Below, one piece after another: positions 56,972 to 64,000 of a stretch of DNA of 64,000 nt. The first letter of the stretch is position 1; every line of letters begins with the position of its first letter. Position numbers and translations under genes: made by a program. The notes beneath the pieces are model-generated. The model saw only the letters and a program-made list of their open reading frames with translations, was not told where the DNA came from and made no database searches. The DNA is from Maylandia zebra (Eukaryota; Chordata; Actinopteri; Cichliformes; Cichlidae): contig NC_135184.1 of NCBI RefSeq assembly GCF_041146795.1, positions 5,531,467 through 5,595,466 on the forward strand. The letters are read 5' to 3'.

Positions 56972-58168
56972 CCGTATTTTCACGACCATAAGGCGCACTT
57001 AAAAGTCTTAGATTTTCTTCAAAAAGTGCGGCGCGCCCTATAGCGCAGTGCGCCCTATGTGTTGTAAGGAGGACGTAGTAGAGAACACCATGAGAACGTT
57101 AAAGGGTGAAGTGTGGGCGTTGATTGTATATACCAGGACAATCGCACATACCTGTATAAAAGAACAGGTATGTGCATTATGCAGGACATCGTTGTTTTAA
57201 CAACCCTGAAAATGGCAAAGAGACACGCTTACAAAGCACAGTTTAAACTGAAGGCCATCAGCTACGCGGAGGAACATGGAAATCGAGCAGCGGCGAGAGA
57301 ATTTAAGGTTAATGAATCGATGGTTCGCAAGTAGAGGAAGCTGGAAAACAAGCTCCGACAGGTCAAGAATACGCAGCTGAGTTTCCGCGGACATAAGGCG
57401 ATCATCGAGCAAAGAACGAGCGGGAGAAGCGTTTCGACGGTCACCATTCGGCTAAAAGCAGTTTCACTTTCACTTTTTATGAAACTGTGCCATTTTTCCA
57501 TCCGGACCAGGACTACGGTAGCGCAGCAACTTCCAGCGGATTATAAGGAAAAGCTGGCCATCTTCCGCTCCTACTGCAGCAAACACATCGGCGACAAACA
57601 CATCCAGCGATGGATGACCAATGGAGACCACAGTTTCACCAAGAGTGGAAGGCAGCGCCGGGCGAGTTACGCCACAATTTGCCAATGGATTGTAGATGCT
57701 TGGGCTAACATGTCTGCTGGCACTGTTGTTCGAGCTTTCGCAAAAGCCGGCATCATTTCCGAGGAGCCGCACGGCACGGAAAGTGACTCTGACAGTGAAG
57801 AAAGTGAACCTGGCATGTTTGATGAAGATTTAGCGCAGCTGTTCAATTCAGACACAGAGGATGAGGACTTCGATGGGTTTGATTGATGATAAAAATGTGA
57901 GTACCAAACTTTGTTTTGCTCCTGCTTTATTTTTAAATATGCACACTTGTATGCTTGTGTGTTGTTGATGATGACGATTACCGGCAATAGAAATGTGAGT
58001 AAGGTACCGAATTCAGGTTTGCTCCCGCTTTATTTTTAAATACGCATACGGTACTTGTATGCGCCCTATGGTCCAGTGCGCCTTATGTGTGTGTTAAATA
58101 CAGTAAGGGCACACATAACTGAGACTGCGCCTTTTAGCACAGTGCGTCTTATGGTCGTGAAAATACGG
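56972..58168 (+). mobile_element. pogo/Tigger-like transposon, internally deleted
   Basis: The ends are inverted: CCGTATTTTCACGACCATAA on the left and its near complement on the right (TTATGGTCGTGAAAATACGG). TA is duplicated on both sides (56,970-56,971 and 58,169-58,170), and copy A shows a single TA in the same sequence near 31,860. Inside are two ends of a pogo-type transposase, while most of the catalytic domain is gone. GCGCCCTATG-type subterminal repeats recur at both ends. Confidence 0.92.
57212..57886 (+). pseudogene. pogo transposase, broken
   Basis: From 57,212 the frame encodes MAKRHAYKAQFKLKAISYA, continuing through a helix-turn-helix (NRAAAREFKVNESMVRK) like the DNA-binding domain of pogo/CENP-B-type transposases. 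It is cut by a TAG at 57,332 where the family has tryptophan. A second frame (57,479-57,886) encodes the region after the DNA-binding part and the acidic C-terminus (LFNSDTEDEDFDGFD). Most of the DDE catalytic core is deleted between them. It cannot make an active enzyme. Confidence 0.85.
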
Positions 58169-58246
58169 TAAATCAAAACGTTCACCTTCTGGCTCAGTTC
58201 TCCCGTCACCACCACAGTCTAGTGCAACACCTGAGGTGTCGGATGT

Positions 58247-60710
58247 CATCCCAGCCTGTTCACATCCAGCAGTAAACTCTACTACATGGTGATTGTTCGG
58301 ATGAAGTCAACAGAAACACAATGTCTGAAAAAAACGTTGTATTACATCTTTTTCTTCATGTTGTCACCACCCAGCTCATAGGAAGTGACAAATAAATGGG
58401 AGACCACACACAGGCTTTTAAAGACTGTAAGACATATTTAATGAAAATAAGGTAAAACAACTTAAAGACAATGTAAATGATATAACAGCCATAACTGAAA
58501 CTTCCAAAAGAACATGATGAGTGGCAGACAGAGAGAGCCAGAGCCAGCCTCTCTAGCTGGTTCAGTCAAGGTGCCTTTGGATACACTGGGACTGGCCTCT
58601 CAGGTGTGCTGCATCAATAATTGCGTCAGCTCCACCTGTGTGGTGAAACCCATGCCTTGAACAAGCACACACTCACCAGTATCAGTAACCTGTGAAAATG
58701 GCAACACGGAGGCTAAGATAAAAGAATCCTTCGCTCCTGTGTCACGCAAAATCTTTACAGGAACTTTATGAACATCACCCGGGAGTGATACAAACCCATC
58801 GGACACAAAATCCTCAAACCCCGCATAGCTCTCTGAGTCAGACTTAGTCGAAACTGGCGTTTCCCGAGAGACTACTGAAATTTCCCGTGCAGGAATGGTA
58901 AGAGCCGCAGGCTTAACCTGTTTGCCTGTACGCGCCAACTTGCTTTTCAACAAGGGACATTCTGCTTTCCAGTGTCCATCGCCATGGCAGTAGTTGCATG
59001 CTTGACCAAACTTACTGGGCTTCACACCACCAATGGCCTTCGCAGGGTCCGATGACATAACCTTAGTTTGACCAAAAGCTGTAGCGGGAGCACCAACTGA
59101 AAAACAGTTTCTACCAACCTGCCCCTTATGTGCCAAGACATATTCATCTGCCAATTTAGCAGCGTCAGAAACGGTTGTCACTTCCCGTTCGGCAATATAA
59201 GTGGCAAGCACAGGAGGAACACACTCTTTAAACTGCTCCAATACCATCAACTCACATAAATCCTGAAAAGTTGTCACTCCCAGTGCCGAACACCATCTGT
59301 TGAAGTGTTTAGTTAACTCCCTCGCAAACTCTATATGCGACTGCTTATCAGACTTCCTCCATGATCTGAAACGTTGATGGTAAGCTTCTGGTACCAACTC
59401 ATACGCCTTCAGAACTGCATCTTTCACAGTAGCAAAACTCCAACAATCAACTGCACTGAGTGCTGAATAATCTTCCTGAGCCTTTCCAGTCAAAACAGAC
59501 TGTAACATAATCACACAGTCAGCTTCTGGCCATCCTCTCAATTCGGCAATGCGTTCAAAAAGGGAGAAAAAGGCATCTGGCTCTCTTTCATCAAATTTCG
59601 GCACCAAGCGCAAATTACGCAGGACATCAAAAGTTTCAACTCCTTGTGGAGAAGACTCTTTAGCCTCAACACCACCTGATAACTTGCCCGCCTTGATTAG
59701 GTCTAGCCGATACTGCTCTAGCTCCAACTTTTCCTTTTCTAAAGAATGCCTTACACGTTCTTTCTCCATGCTCAGCTTGTCTCTTTCCATTTGTAAGAGT
59801 AACAACTCCTTTTGCTGCTCAAAAGACAAAGCAACGGCAGTTGAGACCACAGACTGATCAACCTCAGCCACTAAGGTCTGCATTTTACGTGGCAACACGC
59901 CTTTCTTTACTAATGCAGCCTTCAACACTCCTTTAATCTCATCTTTCAACCGTTTATCTCCAATGTCGACATCGTAATGTTCAGCAAGTTTCAAGAGTTG
60001 TTTTTTAGTACAACTATTCAAGAGTTCCTCCGATGGAGACTGAACAAAAGCATCAACAGTAGCCATAACAGCAAAGTATTGATTCTCGACATGCAATTGA
60101 AAACAGCACTTTCCCACTAACTGCCTAACCAAAATCTACTTAACTAAAGCCTAGTCTTCATGCAGTTACTTACGGTGGGTACTTATGCACTAAAAACCAC
60201 CAGGAAGAGAAAGGGGACGTGCTCCCGAGACAACTGCTCTAACCGTGTTCACCGCAACAGAAATTTCAGTGAATGATTCTCGAGAGAAACACTCCTTCAA
60301 CCTAACAGGGAAAGCACTGATTTTAACTTTGCGTATTCAATAATCAACACAGCTCATACGCGCCAAAGTTGACACAAGACAGCACATCAACACTAGCTCA
60401 AGTCTACAGCAAACAACAGTATTAACATGACTGCCTCCACTCAATCTGCCTAACCCAAATGGCCTCCCAAACACAATACACAGCAGACCCAGAATATCAA
60501 AGCACCACAAATAACCAAAGTGATCAGCAATCAACTCAACAATTGCCTACCAGGCAAGTCCTAGCCAAGACACAACTAGACAAGCAGCTGCAAACAAACC
60601 AGCTCTCAATCAAATGTTAGAAAGCTTACCAAACCAGGATAATTGCAGACGAGCCCCCATTTGTCACAACCCGGCTCATAGGAAGTGACAAACAAATGGG
60701 AGACCACACT
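58247..60710 (-). mobile_element. Gypsy-type LTR retroelement, internally deleted
   Basis: On the minus strand the order is the end of a 5' LTR (60,709-60,661, ending GTTGTGACA), a primer-binding site TGGGGGCTCGTC (60,659-60,648) like that matching tRNA-Pro, a leader, one gag/protease-start frame, and then 3' LTR-type sequence ending GGTGGTGACA near 58,357. The sequence GGTCTCCCATTTRTTTGTCA is shared by both ends. Reverse transcriptase, RNase H and integrase are missing. The 5' LTR is cut to its last 47 bp or so at the junction with duplicated block IV. Confidence 0.8.
58600..60066 (-). CDS. Gypsy gag with SCAN-like capsid and zinc knuckle
   Basis: The frame is open for about 488 codons from MATVDAFVQSPSEELL (an upstream in-frame ATG at 60,132 is less typical). 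A charged coiled coil (LLLLQMERDKLSMEKER) is followed by a SCAN/capsid-like region (about residues 160-310 of this frame). A CCHC zinc knuckle (CNYCHGDGHWKAEC) and the beginning of an aspartic protease with the DTGA motif come next. It stops soon after the protease start. The frame is intact despite deletion of pol, so a gag protein could still be made. The element-like base use and lack of introns fit a retroelement gene and not a host gene. Confidence 0.85.
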   Translation of the reverse strand: MATVDAFVQSPSEELLNSCTKKQLLKLAEHYDVDIGDKRLKDEIKGVLKAALVKKGVLPRKMQTLVAEVDQSVVSTAVALSFEQQKELLLLQMERDKLSMEKERVRHSLEKEKLELEQYRLDLIKAGKLSGGVEAKESSPQGVETFDVLRNLRLVPKFDEREPDAFFSLFERIAELRGWPEADCVIMLQSVLTGKAQEDYSALSAVDCWSFATVKDAVLKAYELVPEAYHQRFRSWRKSDKQSHIEFARELTKHFNRWCSALGVTTFQDLCELMVLEQFKECVPPVLATYIAEREVTTVSDAAKLADEYVLAHKGQVGRNCFSVGAPATAFGQTKVMSSDPAKAIGGVKPSKFGQACNYCHGDGHWKAECPLLKSKLARTGKQVKPAALTIPAREISVVSRETPVSTKSDSESYAGFEDFVSDGFVSLPGDVHKVPVKILRDTGAKDSFILASVLPFSQVTDTGECVLVQGMGFTTQVELTQLLMQHT

Positions 60711-61419
60711 TCAGCTTCCCTTGGAAGTCTAATGCGTCAGACCGGAGCTTAATTACTCAGGAACAACAACAACAAAAAAAGATAAATCCACATATATATT
60801 AGCGTCTGAGTTGCAAGGGCCAGCAGTCAAAGCAACTTTAAATTACATTTTATTTAAACATATGGGATCCCAGCACCACCCTCTCCCCAGCCACCTACTC
60901 CACCTCTTCCAAAGTGAAGGTGTGGTATCAGGGTGCTCAGCCCCGCCGTGAGAGGTAATGTCTCCAGCACATCCTGGGTCTGCACCAGCTTACAAAACAA
61001 AGAAACAGATTAGAGCTGGGGACCTGTCGCTGTTCTAAATGTCTTTGAGTGGTTACAATTTCCACTGCTTCAAATCTGTTAACTAACAAGTTTTCATTTA
61101 AAAATGTGTATGAGACTCCAACGTATTTACAATTAGTAACCTCCAGGTCTGAAAAATTAATCCAGAATGGAAGTGCAAACAACTAACAGGAGCAGTTCCT
61201 CTGAAAGACACCAAGGCTGGTGCCAATTCCCGCAGTTAGAGCAACAAATACTGAGGCAGCAGTTTGAACAGGCTTGCCAAAGCTGGACACAGTGGAAGAT
61301 TGAAAAGATGTTGCTGGTCTGATGACTGCTGTGACATTCAAATGGTAGGGTTAGAATTTGGTGTAAACGACATAAAAGAATGAACATCTTGCCTTGTATT
61401 AACATTTCAAGTTGCTGAT

Positions 61420-61778
61420 AGCGGTGTGAGAGTGTGGAGAATATTTTCTAGGCATACTTTGAGCCAATTAGTACCAGCTTAGCATTGTTTAACCACCACA
61501 GCCCAGCTAATGCCGACCATGTCTATCACTTTATAACCACACTGTACCCATCTTTTGATGGCTGCTTCCAGCTCAAATCATCTCAAACTGGTTTCTTGAA
61601 CATGAAGATGAGTTCACTGTACTCCAATAGAGCATCTTTGGGATGAGGTGGAACGGCAGATTCAAGTCAACAATTAATGAACATGACTTCATGACGCAGT
61701 TCTGTCAGCAACAGGGGTCATACCTGCTATAAACAAGGTGTACCTAACAAAGTGACCAGTAATTGCATATATGCTGTT
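61420..61778 (+). mobile_element. Tc1-like transposon remnant, copy C
   Basis: Counterpart of 33,575-33,935, with the same internal deletions and the terminal words AAGGTGTACCTAACAAAGTG. Confidence 0.75.
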
Positions 61779-62170
61779 ATGATGGATGTTTATAATAAAT
61801 ATTAACAGAGAGAAAAGATACACCAAAGCTACTCTAGGGTAATAACAAAACGAGGGAAATTAACAAACTACATCTAACTGTTTTGGATTCAGAACAAATA
61901 TTTTCAGCCTTTTATGAGGATTAAAATTTAATTATGGATTTATTTTGGCAGCTTGTGAGGAGAAAACTATTAGGAGGTAAAGAAACACAGACTCAAAGAT
62001 TTTACATGTACATGGGCACTGTGTGTGTGTCACAGAGGAATTGCTCCGGGGCTCCCAGTACATTCTTTGTTTATACTCAAACAAGCTTTCACAGCAATAG
62101 GTGTGGCATGTATGGAACTGATAACAACTCCTTAAAAGGAGGGACCGTTAGCTTATCTGTTGAAACAGAA

Positions 62171-63413
62171 AAAAGGCGTTTAACGGTCATAGCACATATT
62201 TTCTGCACACAATGTCTCACTTCCCTTTCCTGCAGTTGTACAACTCATAAGCTCTTCTTCCTTTAAATGAAGCTACAAAATAAACATAACACAAAACTCA
62301 AAATCTCCCAACACAGCTTGAACTAGTTAAAGAAGATGCTGCCTATCCTGACATTTACATGAAAAGTCAAAACTACTATTTAAGCACAATGACGACAGAC
62401 TCTAGGAAGACAATCCTGTAAAACATGGAAATATGAAGCATCTCTGATGGCTCAACACAGTAAGAAGAAGGGATGGAAATGATGTATAACTAGTTGAATA
62501 CTGGAATCAGTGTTTTAAGCTGTGATGTAATAAACTAGTGCTGGGAAAATGAAAAAGAAAGAAGACAAATGTTTCCCTTTTGTGTTTTCCTGATTATGTG
62601 TCAGATATTTAAAAAAAACAACAACTATCTATCATGTACAAACTCTTAACAGGAATAAACCTGAAACCAATTGTTCTGCTGGGGAAGTTTTGTAAGTGGT
62701 ACGAAGTTTAAAAAAACAACATTCACCTGAGGGAGGCTCCCAGGAGCTCAGGTCTGACTGGTTTCAGTGACCAGAAACTGGAATGTACGGTGAGCAAACT
62801 GTGTTAAAATGCAGTGACTGATAAAAGACGGATGAGCACCATCACCATCACAATTAGTTGATCAGTATTCTCAATAATATAACAAAAGGCTTTCTTACAG
62901 ACTGTATTATAATACAAATACAAACCACACATGGATTATTGCATGGTCCTGAAGCCAGCAGCGCCCTTGGTCATGAGATTGGTTTTAAATGTTTGCTGTA
63001 TTATTGTTTTTAAATCATTGGAGTATACAGATTTTAAAAGTGTTTTATGATTACAATAGTTCGTAAAGTAGCAGAAGTATTCACACATCACAGTGACGGA
63101 GGTTAAAGGTTAATTATCAACCTTCTGTGGAGGAAATAAGGTGCTTGTTGTGCATTACGTTCAACATTTTCCTAATGTACCTTCAAACAGCTAATACCGC
63201 TTGAGCATTCCTGTCTGTGCCTAATGTCGAGTCATAGTCATGTAGTTTCTCTTTTCAAGTTCTTCTTGATGAAAATCACACTTTAACCTTTGACTTTCAT
63301 AAATGATGTGACAGACTTAACACCATGTTAAGTCTATTTGGCAAATTCTGATCAATTATGAAGGATTATCCAGAATATTCTGACCGGCTACCTTTGATAA
63401 CGCAGAAACAGAA
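62171..63413. other. 1,243-bp block absent from copy A
   Basis: The block is bordered by GAAACAGAA at 62,162-62,170 and 63,405-63,413; copy A has this word once at 34,320-34,328. No inverted ends, poly(A) tail or coding sequence is evident. Deletion in copy A between the two short direct repeats explains it better than an insertion. Confidence 0.75.
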
Positions 63414-64000
63414 CTCTTGAGTTGTGGTATCAGGATGCTCAGCCCACAGATATTGAACTTCACATACCCCATCTGCCTCCATTTGGGACTGCAATGGCCT
63501 TAAAAGCCCTACACATATCTTCCCTACTTAAGTGCAGCCTTTTTTCTAATGGAATTACAATATCGGCATCTGGTCTCTGACTTCTCATCAATTGTGTGGG
63601 CGTCCTTTAGAGGACATTTCATCGGAATAAAGGCAAATACGGTGGTGCCTTTATCTGCAGAAATATGTGGCCTGTAGCCAGTGGGTGGGGCACCACATGC
63701 TCGCTCTCACTGTTAGATTGGATAGAAAAGTCTGCAGCAGGAAAAGCGAATATTAATGACGTTTCTGAGTGTTTCGATTCCATCAAGAACAAAAACAAAT
63801 CTTAGCTAACCAACACTCACTGGGTTTTAGTGGATTACTTTATTTCACAGAAATATTACAGAAACAGTTTCTTTGGTACAATAATCCAGCTGTGCAGAAA
63901 TCAGGGAGTCGGGAAGAAGCAGCTCATTAAATTCTGTGCTTGTTTAAGACTGAAGCACATATTATATCATCATAATACCAGAGCTGAACTGGATGACTCA

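Larger units (their letters stand above)
53328..58246. repeat. Duplicated block III, copy C
   Basis: The block is homologous to 28,810-31,937. It carries two later insertions missing from copy A: a LINE 3' end at 56,136-56,669 and a pogo element at 56,972-58,168. The remaining sequence, including stard3nl exon 1 and the hairpin, is nearly identical. Confidence 0.93.
60711..64000. repeat. Duplicated block IV, copy C (runs off the window)
   Basis: This is homologous to 32,868-34,917 and continues past the window end. Relative to copy A it has an extra 1,243 bp (62,171-63,413) between two copies of GAAACAGAA. No host gene is recognised. The next repeat unit probably follows beyond 64,000. Confidence 0.9.

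Overview
This window is vertebrate nuclear DNA, most likely from a percomorph (perhaps cichlid-like) teleost. The evidence is the fish-expanded TRIM (finTRIM/TRIM16-like) genes, exons of the conserved gene stard3nl with normal GT/AG splice sites, and a dense load of typical fish transposons (EnSpm/CACTA, hAT, pogo, Tc1, L1/Tx1-type LINE, Gypsy, BEL/Pao-like). Nothing bacterial, no CRISPR array and no clear tRNA or rRNA gene was seen.

Layout. (1) 1-5,844: 3'-UTR-like sequence, a 5'-truncated LINE with a 16-bp target duplication (2,556-3,334), and the last coding exon of stard3nl on the minus strand (4,924-4,988). (2) 5,852-17,461: an 11.6-kb insertion bounded by inverted repeats of about 1.2 kb and an exact 7-bp target duplication (CAGTGGG). 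It lies in the last stard3nl intron, 11 bp past the splice donor. It contains a fragment of arl6ip6, a short telomere-type repeat, and splice-site-bounded exon candidates running inward from the inverted repeats. I cannot assign it to a transposon superfamily, and it is the most unusual object here. (3) 17,480-18,241: two more stard3nl exons. (4) 18,727-64,000: a tandemly duplicated locus. The repeat unit consists of a non-coding block, an intronless coiled-coil gene (+), an intronless TRIM gene (-), the first coding exon of stard3nl (-) and a Tc1-bearing block. Unit 1 is 18,727-about 35,680. The second set starts at 35,682 and has two TRIM genes (42,799-44,484 and 51,666-53,327) separated by about 6 kb of mostly unique sequence.

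The duplication gives natural empty-site controls. The EnSpm-like element (4,495 bp), a pogo element (1,197 bp) and a LINE 3' end (534 bp) are each present in one paralogous copy and absent from the other, with target duplications that can be read directly. Coiled-coil copy A has lost its 3' end through a deletion that fuses it to TRIM 3'-flanking DNA. The three TRIM proteins are nearly identical from RING through coiled coil but differ in clusters inside the PRY-SPRY domain, as expected of a recognition surface under diversifying selection.

Taken together, this is an innate-immunity-type TRIM cluster that expanded inside intron 1 of stard3nl. The exons for the middle of the stard3nl MENTAL domain could not be found by eye, so the gene may be broken or misassembled here. 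All calls come from reading the sequence. No database search was run.
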